From: Oricola nitratireducens
GTDB taxonomy: Bacteria; Pseudomonadota; Alphaproteobacteria; Rhizobiales; Rhizobiaceae
Assembly (NCBI RefSeq): GCF_014904745.1
Contig: NZ_JACZCS010000051.1
Location: forward strand, 1 to 64,000
Direction: 5' to 3'
DNA: 64,000 nt
Numbering within the stretch: position 1 is the stretch's first letter; every line of letters starts with the position of its first letter. The position numbers were made by a program, and so were the translations under genes. Positions 35,299 to 43,419 of this stretch are shown here, piece after piece. The notes beneath the pieces were generated by a model. That model was not told the DNA's origin. It did no database searches and saw nothing but the letters and a program-made list of their open reading frames with translations.

Positions 35299-37506
35299 AT
35301 GTCAGGCGAATTGATTGGTCAGACGCTGATCTGGCTGGTGGTGGTCGTCATCGCCATTGTGGTGGCCGTCTACATACTCAGATGGCTTTATCGGAGATCA
35401 ACCAAGGAAGTGGCCTTCGTCCGCACCGGTTTTCTGGGTGAAAAGGTGGTCGTCAACGGTGGCGCCTTTGTCATCCCGGTCCTGCATGAAATCACGCCGG
35501 TGAACATGAACGTGATGCGGATCGAGGTGCCTCGCCGCGACGAACAGGCGCTGATCACCCGCAACCGCATGCGCGTCGACATCACAGCCGAGTTCTTCGT
35601 TCAGGTCGGCTCGTCGCGGGAAGCGGTCGCCGCCGCCGCCCAGACTCTGGGTAGCCGCACCATGCAGGAAGACGGGCTTATCTCGCTGCTCGAAGGCAAA
35701 TTCGCCGGGGCCATGCGGACGGTCGCTGCCCGGATGACACTCGAGGAAATGCACGAACAGCGCGGCGAATATGCCGACGCGGTGAAGGAACTCGCCTCCC
35801 AGTCCCTGTCCCGCAACGGACTCGACCTCGACGCCGTGGCCATCGCAGATCTTGACCAGACTGGGCTCGAGTTCTTCGATCCGTCCAACGCCTTCGACGC
35901 CGAGGGCCTCACTCAGATCACCGAGTCGATAGAGACTAGGCGCAAGATGCGCAACGAGATCGAGCAGCGAACGCTGGTGGAGATCCGGACGCAAAACCTG
36001 GCGGCCCAGAAGCAGGTCTTCGACATCGACAGGGACCAGGAATATGCCCGTCTCGAACAGGAGCGGGAACTTGAAATCCGCCGTGCGGCGCAGCGGTCCG
36101 AACTGGTGCGTGAACGAGCTCTGAAGGAACAGGAGAGCGAGCAGGCGCAATTAGCATCCCGCGAGGCGGTCGAAAAGGCGCGGCTTGCTCAGGAGCGGGC
36201 GATCACCGACGAGCGCATCAAGTCCGAGGAAGAGACCCAGCGCCGGGAGATCGCGCGCCGCCGCGCAATTGACGAGGCCGAGATCAAGAGCCGCGAAAAG
36301 ACAGAACGCGAGCAGATCAATCTCGAACTCGAGCTCGAAAAGGTCCGCATTGCCCGCGATCTCGATCGCCGGGAACGGGAGATCGCAAGCGAGAAGGCGA
36401 TCGAGATTCACGCTCTCGAACGCCAGATCGCCATCGCGGAGAAGGCGGTGGAACTGGCCAGCGCCGAGGCCGAGAAGCAACGGAACGAGATCGTCCAGAA
36501 CCAGTTGACCGAGGCCGAACGTGTCGCCCAGGACCGCGCGCTGGACGAAGTTCGGATCGAACGGGAACGCAGGCTCGACGCCCTGCAGATTGCCAAGCGG
36601 CAGGCTTTCGAGGAAGCCGAACTGGCAATGTCCGAGGAGGTGGAACGGGCCCGACTCGCCACCGAACGGGCTGTGGCCGAGGCCCGCATCGTCAATGAGC
36701 GCGAGATCTCGACCGCACGGGTCAATCGCGACCGCGCCGTCGAGATCGCCGAGATCGAGAAGGCGGTGGAACTGGCCAAGAAATCGCAGGAGCGGTCCTC
36801 CGCGCTCGCGGCCGCGGCGGCTGTCCGGGGCAAGGCCGTGCAGGCTGAGGAACAGGCGCTCACCACCCGCGAGAAGGAGATCGCCGAGCGCCGCAGCCTG
36901 ACGGAGCGGATTGCCACCGAGCGGGAAGTGGCGCGCGAAACGCTACGGGTTACCGGACGTGCCGATGCCGAAATGAAGGCAGCCAAGAGCCTGGCCGAGG
37001 CACAGAAGATCGCGGCTGCCGCCAAAGCGGAAGCCGAAAAGATCGCCGCGCTTGCTGCCAGCGAACGCTACAAGGTCGACGCCGACGGCCAGCGCGCGCT
37101 CAACGAGAGCGAGAATGCGCTGTCCGACAACGCCCGCCAGGCCCGGATCCGCGAGAAGCTGCTTGAGCGGCTCGAAGGTATCGTCCGGGAGAGCGTCCGT
37201 CCCATGGAAAAGATCGAGGGCATCAAGATCCTCCATGTCGATGGCATGAACGGGCATGACGGCAACCGAAAGAACGTCACCGACGAGGTGATCGATTCGG
37301 CGCTTCGCTACCGGGTCCAGGCCCCGATGATCGATAACCTGATGAAGGAGATTGGCATCGAGGGTGGCTCGATTGGGCGAATGACCGACGTATTGCGCGA
37401 TGCCAAGGACATGGCTTCGCTGGTCGACAAGGCCGACGGCAAGAAGGCCAAGGGCACGGAAGCGGCGAGCGATGACGACGACCGGGATCGCGACCGTGAC
37501 CGCTAG
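35299..37506 (+). CDS. Flotillin/SPFH-domain membrane protein
   Basis: The product is 735 residues. An N-terminal membrane anchor (about 8-28) is followed by an SPFH/band-7 domain (about 35-215: VAFVRTGFLGEKVVVNGGAFVIPVLHEITPVNMNVMRIEVPRRDEQALITRNRMRVDI). A very long charged coiled coil (about 215-600, repeating RQ/REIA/EKA blocks) and a conserved C-terminal part (IREKLLERLEGIVRESVRPMEKIEGIKILHV) complete it, as in YqiK/FloT proteins. Flotillins build ring-like scaffolds on membranes. Its presence inside a catabolic transport operon is unusual and suggests a scaffold for the importer and enzymes. GGGAGGA precedes the ATG. Confidence 0.88.
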   Translation: MSGELIGQTLIWLVVVVIAIVVAVYILRWLYRRSTKEVAFVRTGFLGEKVVVNGGAFVIPVLHEITPVNMNVMRIEVPRRDEQALITRNRMRVDITAEFFVQVGSSREAVAAAAQTLGSRTMQEDGLISLLEGKFAGAMRTVAARMTLEEMHEQRGEYADAVKELASQSLSRNGLDLDAVAIADLDQTGLEFFDPSNAFDAEGLTQITESIETRRKMRNEIEQRTLVEIRTQNLAAQKQVFDIDRDQEYARLEQERELEIRRAAQRSELVRERALKEQESEQAQLASREAVEKARLAQERAITDERIKSEEETQRREIARRRAIDEAEIKSREKTEREQINLELELEKVRIARDLDRREREIASEKAIEIHALERQIAIAEKAVELASAEAEKQRNEIVQNQLTEAERVAQDRALDEVRIERERRLDALQIAKRQAFEEAELAMSEEVERARLATERAVAEARIVNEREISTARVNRDRAVEIAEIEKAVELAKKSQERSSALAAAAAVRGKAVQAEEQALTTREKEIAERRSLTERIATEREVARETLRVTGRADAEMKAAKSLAEAQKIAAAAKAEAEKIAALAASERYKVDADGQRALNESENALSDNARQARIREKLLERLEGIVRESVRPMEKIEGIKILHVDGMNGHDGNRKNVTDEVIDSALRYRVQAPMIDNLMKEIGIEGGSIGRMTDVLRDAKDMASLVDKADGKKAKGTEAASDDDDRDRDRDR

Positions 37507-37542
37507 GGCTGTTGTAGGCGATAGTCACCAGCGGAGTCGGTC

Positions 37543-37983
37543 ATGACTCGCGTCTATGTCTCGAGCGTCATCCCCGCGCCGGCGGCAAGTGTCTGGCGGC
37601 GAGTGCGCGATTTCAACGGCTTGCCCGAATGGACGCCATTCGTCGCCGAAAGCCGGATCGAACAGGGCCTGCCGTCGGACAAGGTGGGGTGCATCCGCAA
37701 CTTTATCCTGACCGACGGCGGCACTATCCGCGAGCAGTTGCTGGCTCTGTCCGATTACGACATGAGCTGCACCTACTCGATCCTCGAAAGCCCGATGGGG
37801 GTGGAGGACTATATCGCGAAATTGTCGCTCACGCCGGTGACCGACGGGAACGTCACCTTCGCCCAGTGGCAGGCAGACTTCGACTGCGCCCCGGAGCGCG
37901 AGCAGGCGCTGATCGACCAGATCGGCAAGAACGTGTTCCAAGCAGCTTTCAACGCGCTCAGGCAATCCTTCGGCGGCCGCTGA
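37543..37983 (+). CDS. SRPBCC (START-fold) protein
   Basis: The product is 146 residues. It opens VYVSSVIPAPAASVWRRVRDFNGLPEWTPFVAESRIEQGLPSDKVGCIRNFILTDGGTIREQLLALSD, the standard SRPBCC pattern with a hydrophobic ligand cavity. It is clearly paralogous to the N-terminal domain of the next gene (VPIVEVWRWLRDFNSHRDWHPAIDDSEIENGLPADTVGAVRAF). Members act as cyclases, lipid carriers or chaperones for hydrophobic compounds. It lies 36 bp after the flotillin gene in the same operon. Confidence 0.82.
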   Translation: MTRVYVSSVIPAPAASVWRRVRDFNGLPEWTPFVAESRIEQGLPSDKVGCIRNFILTDGGTIREQLLALSDYDMSCTYSILESPMGVEDYIAKLSLTPVTDGNVTFAQWQADFDCAPEREQALIDQIGKNVFQAAFNALRQSFGGR

Positions 37984-38028
37984 CGATGGTTGTTTCGATC
38001 CCGACCCGTAAGATACAGGAGGGCGGTC

Positions 38029-39579
38029 TTGGCGCGGGTGCGTGAGAGCGCGATCGTTGACGTTCCGATCGTGGAGGTCTGGCGCTGGCTGAGGGACTTC
38101 AACAGCCATCGGGACTGGCATCCCGCGATCGACGACAGCGAGATCGAGAATGGCTTGCCCGCCGATACGGTCGGCGCCGTCCGCGCCTTCACGCTCAAGG
38201 ATGGCAGCTTTCTGCGCGAACAGCTGCTGAGCCTCGACGACGAGCTGCATGAACTCAGCTACTGCCTGATCGACTCCCCGATCCCGCTCTACGGCTACGT
38301 CGCGACGATTCGGCTCCTGCCGGTGACCGATACCGGCGCCACGTTCTGGCAATGGGAAAGCGAATTCAACCCGCCGCGCGACCGGGCGCGCGAACTCGTC
38401 GCCTTGGTTGCAAACGACATCTACCGTGCCGGGATGCGCGGTCTCGAGCGGCGATTGCGTGCCGGGCCCGGGGAGGGCGGCAACGGTGTTCTACGTGTCG
38501 CGCGCGCAACAGAAGGCACGCCGGCTGCGCCACGTGAGAAACTGCTACCGGTGCACCCGGTTGAAGCCACAGTCGAACCCGCAACCGATGCTGCAGGAAG
38601 CCTGAAAGCCCGCGCGGTAGTGATGGACCGGCACGGCGGCCCCGAGGTCCTTTCGCTGCGCGACATCGACGTTCCGACGCCGGGGCCGGGCGAAGTCCGG
38701 ATCCGGCAGAGCCATGTCGGGGTCAATTTCATCGATGTTTACTGCCGGACGGGGTACTTCGATCTGGTCACACCGCCGGGCGTTCCGGGCATGGAGGCGG
38801 CAGGGACGGTCGAAAGCGTGGGATCGGGCGTTTCCCATCTCGCCGCAGGCGACCGGGTGGCCTACGCCTGTCCCCCCGCGGGGTCTTATGCCTCGGTACG
38901 AACGATGAACGCCGATTTGGTGGTGCGTATTCCCGACTGGCTCGATACGGCACATGCGGCGGCCGGTTTGCTAAAGGGGGTGGCCGCCGGTTTCCTGCTG
39001 CACGATGTCCACCCGATCGCACGTGGCGAATGGGTCGTTGTCCACGCCGCAGCGGGCGGTGTCGGATCCTTGCTTACCCAGTGGGCGGCGGCACTCGGCG
39101 CACGGGTCATCGCCACGGTATCGGATGCGGAGAAGGCGCGGCTGGCGGAAGCGAGCGGAGCCGACGATGTCATCATCGGCCGCGGACCGGAATTTGTCGA
39201 CCGCGTCAGGCGGCTAACCGGCGACCGCGGAGCCGATGTTGTCTACGATGCGATCGGCCGGGACAGTTTCGATGCCTCGATGGCGGCGCTCGCAGTGCGC
39301 GGTCATCTCGTCTCTTTCGGTCAGGCGTCGGGCGACATAGGTGCGCGCGAAATCGGACCGATGGCGAGTAAGTCGCTGACTCTTTCACGTCCCAATTACG
39401 GCCACTACATCGCCGACCGAACGATGATGACCATGCAGGCTGAGCGGCTGTTCTCCGCGATCGAGAGGGGTTTCCTAAATATCCCACCGCCGCAATTAGC
39501 GCCGATCGAGGATGTCGCCCGCGTCCATTCCGAACTCGAGTCCGGACGCACGACAGGTGCAATCGTACTCGAAGCATAA
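38029..39579 (+). CDS. SRPBCC-quinone oxidoreductase fusion protein
   Basis: The product is 516 residues. Residues 1-145 are an SRPBCC domain; a linker (about 145-195) rich in Ala/Pro/Glu leads to a full medium-chain dehydrogenase of the quinone oxidoreductase class: KARAVVMDRHGGPEVLSLRDIDVPTPGPGEVRIRQSHVGVNFIDVYCRTG, VVVHAAAGGVGSLLTQWAAALGARVIATVSDAEK, GADVVYDAIGRDSFDASMAAL. It lacks the zinc-ligand set, as expected for QOR. The proposed start is TTG at 38029 with AGGAGG just upstream; GTG at 38038 is the alternative. The fusion suggests that the SRPBCC domain presents a hydrophobic quinone or enone to the NADPH-dependent reductase. Confidence 0.82.
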   Translation: MARVRESAIVDVPIVEVWRWLRDFNSHRDWHPAIDDSEIENGLPADTVGAVRAFTLKDGSFLREQLLSLDDELHELSYCLIDSPIPLYGYVATIRLLPVTDTGATFWQWESEFNPPRDRARELVALVANDIYRAGMRGLERRLRAGPGEGGNGVLRVARATEGTPAAPREKLLPVHPVEATVEPATDAAGSLKARAVVMDRHGGPEVLSLRDIDVPTPGPGEVRIRQSHVGVNFIDVYCRTGYFDLVTPPGVPGMEAAGTVESVGSGVSHLAAGDRVAYACPPAGSYASVRTMNADLVVRIPDWLDTAHAAAGLLKGVAAGFLLHDVHPIARGEWVVVHAAAGGVGSLLTQWAAALGARVIATVSDAEKARLAEASGADDVIIGRGPEFVDRVRRLTGDRGADVVYDAIGRDSFDASMAALAVRGHLVSFGQASGDIGAREIGPMASKSLTLSRPNYGHYIADRTMMTMQAERLFSAIERGFLNIPPPQLAPIEDVARVHSELESGRTTGAIVLEA

Positions 39580-39898
39580 CACCTATAATTCAGGCGGATC
39601 GCGCAGGGAATCGAACCGGCTATACGGCGTTTGAAACTTGCACTGGCTTCTTCACCAGTGCCGGATGCACTTACACAACTGCGTTAGCAGGGTTGTATAG
39701 CGGCAACGCTGTACGAACATGCTGTGTTCACTCGGGATTTGGTTAGACTTAATTAAGGTTATCCCCGTTCCAGTACATTTCAAGAAACGGCCAGTGAAAG
39801 TATTTCTGCAGCGCTGACGTCGCCTGCCATCGCCGAAGTGAACATTCACTCTATCAAGGCCGAAACGACGATGAGGGAAGATAGATAAGTGGCTCGCG
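39580..39898. other. Intergenic, several small hairpins, no gene
   Basis: After the last gene of the operon there are short inverted repeats (GCACTGG/CCAGTGC at 39640-39661 and an ACAAC/GTTGT stem near 39675-39697) but no reading frame I would call a gene. It borders the IS remnant and is probably decayed mobile DNA. Confidence 0.45.
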
Positions 39899-40040
39899 GC
39901 CGCGCCATTCCCCGGCCGACAAGCACCTCAACTTGCCGCAGCTTCGTGACAATTTCCTCTGGCTTGTGTCGCTTGTTTCCCATCTTTGATCCTCCGTTTT
40001 CCTAAACATAACGGTGGACCAACTCATTGGGGGAGGATCA
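39899..40040 (-). mobile_element. End of an IS3-family element with truncated orfA
   Basis: On the minus strand an ATG at 39983 with GGAGGATC upstream begins MGNKRHKPEEIVTKLRQVEV and continues LVGRGMAR, the start of IS3-family (IS407-type group) orfA. Homology breaks near 39899, after about 28 codons. Upstream, the terminal sequence TGATCCTCCCCC ends at 40040, where a beta-galactosidase-gene fragment begins abruptly; its TGA-start and C-run suit the ends of this IS group. The other end and orfB are missing. Confidence 0.7.
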
Positions 40041-40043
40041 TGT

Positions 40044-40270
40044 TCCATCACCCACCAGCGTCCTTCGGACTCGCCGTTCCGCACCTGGCCACATGCGTGG
40101 TAGAGATCGTGGTGCAGCGCCTGGTTGTCGGGATCGCCGACGCCAAGATAGCGGCGCTTGTTCTCCTCGTCGCTGGCATCGCGGTCGAGGAAGCCGATCG
40201 GATAGGAATCCTAGGATGCGATGTCGAGATCGCGGCTTACCGCGAAATGGTCGAAACCGACGAAGCGGCC
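40044..40270 (-). pseudogene. Internal fragment of a GH42 beta-galactosidase gene (direct repeat)
   Basis: These 227 bp align without gaps to 62856-63082, inside the complete GH42 gene, with about 12 mismatches by eye. The encoded stretch corresponds to the region from the IASWDSYPIGFLDRD segment to RNGESEGRWWVME. Neither start nor end of the gene is present; the IS end lies directly at one side. It is a relic or recombination product, not a working gene. Confidence 0.85.
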
Positions 40271-40359
40271 TGACCCGGGAAGCCAGCGAACGCGAATCGG
40301 CGGCGCGGGTACGGCGACGTTCTTGCCCCGTTCCCGTACGGGCGGTATGCTGGACGGCC

Positions 40360-40653
40360 ATGGGCAAGGACTCGGACATCGAACTCAAGCTGAACTGGCG
40401 GCGCACGTGGCCCGACAGGAACCACGACTTCGCATGCGCTGCGCCGGAACACCGCGGCAACGTCGGACGCATCTGTCTGCACGCGCACGGCCCGACCTCC
40501 GGACCGTGGTTCTGGAGCTATCAGGGGCATATCCCGGGAGTGACCCGGGGCGCCGACAGCACGGGCATGGCACCGTCCCTTCGGGAGGCCGCGAAGGCGA
40601 TCGAGGACAGATGGTTCGCCGACTTCGAAAAGGCGTCGAAATCCGTCATCTGA
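40360..40653 (+). CDS. Conserved small hypothetical protein
   Basis: The product is 97 residues, probably cytoplasmic: ELKLNWRRTWPDRNHDFACAAPEHRGNVGRICLHAHGPTSGPWFWSYQG, then SLREAAKAIEDRWFADFEKA. The regular Trp/His/Cys pattern and the C-terminal helix look like a real protein of the type scattered in rhizobial accessory DNA. I see no good ribosome binding site, and the reading frame continues upstream through the beta-galactosidase relic, so the start is uncertain. Confidence 0.5.
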   Translation: MGKDSDIELKLNWRRTWPDRNHDFACAAPEHRGNVGRICLHAHGPTSGPWFWSYQGHIPGVTRGADSTGMAPSLREAAKAIEDRWFADFEKASKSVI

Positions 40654-40776
40654 CAGTCAAAGACTCCGGCACGTAAGGACGCTTTTCTGCCGTTTCCGAA
40701 CGTCGAAAGCCCGGAGTTTCGGGGCAGTTTTCGTGGCGGATGCTGGAAGTCAATCCGCTAAGCCATTGAAAAGATT

Positions 40777-40828
40777 TGTGGGCGGTGAGAAGTTCGAACT
40801 CCCGACATCTTCGGTGTAAACGAAGCGC
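40777..40828 (-). pseudogene. tRNA-Val(TAC)-like 3' half, likely integration scar
   Basis: Read on the minus strand, 40825-40809 gives a 5-bp anticodon stem CTTCG/CGAAG with loop TTTACAC (anticodon TAC, valine). It is followed by a 5-base variable region, a T-arm with TTCGAAC loop and the 3' acceptor strand ACCGCCC plus ACA. The D-arm is absent, and the T-stem has a G-T pair in place of the conserved G-C. A GGGCGGT that could pair with the acceptor occurs at 40873-40879 but is 47 bases too far upstream and lies in the end of the oxidoreductase gene. Such tRNA 3' halves are typical attachment-site scars. Confidence 0.5.
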
Positions 40829-40870
40829 GTCGAAGCCTGGTCCCTTGAGCGGCAGAGCCGCTCGCGATTT

Positions 40871-42415
40871 TCACCGCCCGGACTTGTTGATGTCCAGTGC
40901 GGACCATGTCTCCGCGATCGCCACGACCGCGGCGTTGATCGGTCCGCAGGGAATCTTGGGAATGATCGAGGCGTCGACGACATAGACGTTGTCGAGACCA
41001 TTCAGGCGCAGGTCGGGATCGACCACCGCGCGCTCGTCCTTGCCCATCCTGCACGTGCCGCAGGGATGGTGATGCGTCGAGGCGGCGTTCGCGATGAATG
41101 CGTCGATTTCCGCATCCGTCTGCGCATCCATGCCTGGAATCGCTTCGGCCTTGCGCCATTCTGCAAGCGCCTCGTGATGCCCGATCCGGCGCGCCATCCG
41201 GAAAGCCCTGCGGAAGGTCGTCCGGTCGTATTCGGTATCCAGGTATTTCGGGTCGATGATCGGATGGTCATGGCGTCCGGGGCCGCCAGGGCGGAGCGAG
41301 CCGCGGCTGGTCGGGTGCGTCACGCCGCAAAGGATGGTGAAGGCCGATCCAAAGGCCGGTGGTGTGAACTCGGCGCTGACGCTGGGCGCAACCACGCAAG
41401 CCAGAACGATGTCCGGGCTCCCTTCCGTTTCGGTGATGTCTGCGCTGTTCAGGTACATCAGCGACTCGGAATGCTGCAGCCTCGACGCGGGTACCGGTTG
41501 CCGCGCGGCGTAGACATTGCCCAATACAAGCAGATGGTCCTGCAGGTTGGAACCGATCTCGGGGTTCTCGATCTTGCAATTGATGTCGGCCTGCCGGAGC
41601 ACCTTGCGGTCGCCGATGCCTGATCGCATGAGCAGAAGCGGCGTGGCGATTGAGCCCGCGCTGAGGACGATCCTGTCGGCGGTCAGCGTCAGTTCCTCAC
41701 CGTCACGCAAGGCGACGACGCCGGTCGCCCTGGCGCCGTCCAGGACAAGGTTCTCGATCTCGCAGCCCGTGACGAGTGTCAGGTTGTTACGGGCGAGGAC
41801 TTCGTCCGTCAGGTAGGCGTCGGCAAGGCTCACGCGTTCGCCGTTGCGGATTGTCAGTGAATTGGGCGATGTGCCGAGGATCGGACCACTGTTGTGGTCG
41901 CTGAGTTGCGGAACACCGAGGGCGTTGCCGGCGGCAATATAGGCGCGGACGACAGGGCTGACTTCATCGTCCGGCAGATAGACATCGAGCGGGCCAGCGG
42001 AACCGCGTGTTTCCGACCGGAATGCGGAAAAGGATTCGCTGCGTATGAATCCCGGCAACAACCCGTCATATGACCAGCGGTCGCCACCGGCTTCCCGCCA
42101 GGCTTCGAAGTCGTCGCGGTGGCCGCGCACATGCGCCATGGCGTGCATGCAGCTCGAACCGCCGACGACGCGGCCGCGCGGCCAGTCATGAACGCGGTTC
42201 GCGGTATGGGGCTGCGGAACGGTGCTGTAGGCCCAGTCGAAGGCGCGACCGGGCAGGGAAGGCCATTTGCCCGGTTCACGGATATCCGGGTCGGATGGAA
42301 AATCACCGGCCTCGATCAGGCAGACGTCGCATCCGGCATCCTCACTTAGCCTTGCGGCGACAACCGATCCCGCCGTTCCCGCGCCAATGACAAGGACGTC
42401 GTAATGTTGCTTCAT
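40871..42415 (-). CDS. Pyridoxine 4-oxidase (GMC oxidoreductase)
   Basis: The product is 514 residues. The FAD-binding motif is VLVIGAGTAGSVVAARLSED, followed by the GMC signature GRVVGGSSCMHAMAHVRG and the catalytic region STHHHPCGTCRMG (His about 448-450). Long stretches resemble M. loti pyridoxine 4-oxidase as I remember it, for example SRLQHSES, THPTSRGS, DRTTFRRA and PNSL-I-NG-R-V. The enzyme oxidises pyridoxine to pyridoxal with oxygen, giving hydrogen peroxide. It follows the GntR gene on the same strand and is probably co-transcribed with it. This is the entry step for pyridoxine into the catabolic route encoded further right. Confidence 0.85.
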   Translation of the reverse strand: MKQHYDVLVIGAGTAGSVVAARLSEDAGCDVCLIEAGDFPSDPDIREPGKWPSLPGRAFDWAYSTVPQPHTANRVHDWPRGRVVGGSSCMHAMAHVRGHRDDFEAWREAGGDRWSYDGLLPGFIRSESFSAFRSETRGSAGPLDVYLPDDEVSPVVRAYIAAGNALGVPQLSDHNSGPILGTSPNSLTIRNGERVSLADAYLTDEVLARNNLTLVTGCEIENLVLDGARATGVVALRDGEELTLTADRIVLSAGSIATPLLLMRSGIGDRKVLRQADINCKIENPEIGSNLQDHLLVLGNVYAARQPVPASRLQHSESLMYLNSADITETEGSPDIVLACVVAPSVSAEFTPPAFGSAFTILCGVTHPTSRGSLRPGGPGRHDHPIIDPKYLDTEYDRTTFRRAFRMARRIGHHEALAEWRKAEAIPGMDAQTDAEIDAFIANAASTHHHPCGTCRMGKDERAVVDPDLRLNGLDNVYVVDASIIPKIPCGPINAAVVAIAETWSALDINKSGR

Positions 42416-42525
42416 GGGGTGTGTTCCTCGTGGAAAACGGCGGATGGCGGGAATTATCGCAGGCGTACGTGATGACCGTCAGCACGCTCGCCAGCATCGC
42501 TTTCGGCCGGGAAACCGAACGAGAA

Positions 42526-43197
42526 CTATGCGGCGTAGGCGCTGGAGCGTTCGTTGATTTGTTGCTGTACGGATTGGAGGTGCGCGCGCATGGCGGCTTC
42601 TGCCGCTTCCGGATCGCGCTGGGCAATCGCTTCGGCAATCAGCAAGTGTTCCTGGTCGCGCTGGGCGATGCGTTTGGGGCAGGTCGTCGGCGTCAAGCGC
42701 GCGACCCGGACGCGCGAATCCACGCCCACCTGGCGCAGCATCTTGTAGAATTCGCCCGCGAGATGATTTCGGGCGGCGCTGACGATCGCCAGATGAAAAC
42801 TGAGGTCGACCGCGCCCGAGTTTGCGTTTTCCGGCGTTTTGGCCGCTTCCCTGATCTGTTTGATCTCCAGCGCCGAAGCGCGCAGAGATGCAAGGCGCGC
42901 AAGGCCGGGTTCAATCAGCATGCGCATCTCAAGGACTTCCAGCGGGTTGGTGATGCGAACCAGTTCCTCGCTGTAGCGGGGATGGGGCGCAGGCACCCGG
43001 CGCGGCTGGACCTGATGCAGGTCTCCGCTCTCGCGCAACACGGCTAGCGCCTTGCGCAGCTGGTGGCGCTTGACATTCAACCGGTCGGCCAGCACTCGCT
43101 CGGACGGGAGCTTTTCTCCCTCTTTCTGGAATTGTTTGACGGCCTCAATGATCCCGTCCACGTCATGCGACTGGTTTGCGTCACCTGTAACCGACAA
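42526..43197 (-). CDS. GntR/FCD-family regulator of the B6 cluster
   Basis: The product is 223 residues. The winged helix (KLPSERVLADRLNVKRHQLRKALAVLRESGDLHQVQPRR) precedes an FCD domain with EVLEMRMLIEPGLARLASLR and DLSFHLAIVSAARNHLAGEFY, and RDQEHLLIAEAIAQRDPEAAEAAMRAHL. The start appears to be TTG with GGGGAG upstream. It is divergent from the GMC dehydrogenase gene at 43420. The intergenic region and the promoter of the cupin operon share CAACC/GGTTG repeats, so it probably controls both units and the pyridoxine 4-oxidase gene. Confidence 0.82.
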   Translation of the reverse strand: MSVTGDANQSHDVDGIIEAVKQFQKEGEKLPSERVLADRLNVKRHQLRKALAVLRESGDLHQVQPRRVPAPHPRYSEELVRITNPLEVLEMRMLIEPGLARLASLRASALEIKQIREAAKTPENANSGAVDLSFHLAIVSAARNHLAGEFYKMLRQVGVDSRVRVARLTPTTCPKRIAQRDQEHLLIAEAIAQRDPEAAEAAMRAHLQSVQQQINERSSAYAA

Positions 43198-43289
43198 AGC
43201 AGTCTCCCCTCACGTGAAGTCCAACAGAAATATTTGGCGCCTGTTTGCGATGTCATGTGATCGCGCGGAAGCCAACAGAGATTCGTACT

Positions 43290-43345
43290 CAACCATCTTT
43301 TAGCTGGTTTTCTCATGGTTGACAACCGGCCCAACCGCGTGGTTG
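43290..43345. promoter_or_regulatory. Cluster of CAACC/GGTTG repeats in divergent promoter
   Basis: Three dyads occur within 56 bp: CAACCA-N9-TGGTT at 43290-43309, the perfect GGTTG-A-CAACC at 43317-43327 and CAACC-GCGT-GGTTG at 43332-43345. They lie between the GntR gene and the GMC dehydrogenase gene. A related repeat, TTCAACCAA-N7-TTGGTTGAA, occurs at 45064, which supports a common regulator. Confidence 0.6.
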
Positions 43346-43419
43346 ATTTGAAATGAGGCGTCGGATGCCTGCCGGCATGAGCAGCTTCACAACCACTTCA
43401 TATTTTTCAAGGACATGGC

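Noticed and set aside
36408-37025. Long antisense frames across the flotillin coiled coil
   Set aside because: The repetitive Glu/Arg/Ala codons of the coiled coil keep all antisense frames open; the translations are Ser/Arg-rich and meaningless.
39606-39617. GGTTCGATTCCC on the minus strand, like a tRNA or tmRNA T-loop
   Set aside because: The flanking bases do not form a T-stem or acceptor stem and no anticodon arm is found at the right distance.
39854-40084. 76-codon minus-strand frame starting RNGESEGRWWVME
   Set aside because: It is a chance join of the beta-galactosidase relic and IS DNA in the wrong frame; the IS orfA is read in another frame from 39983.
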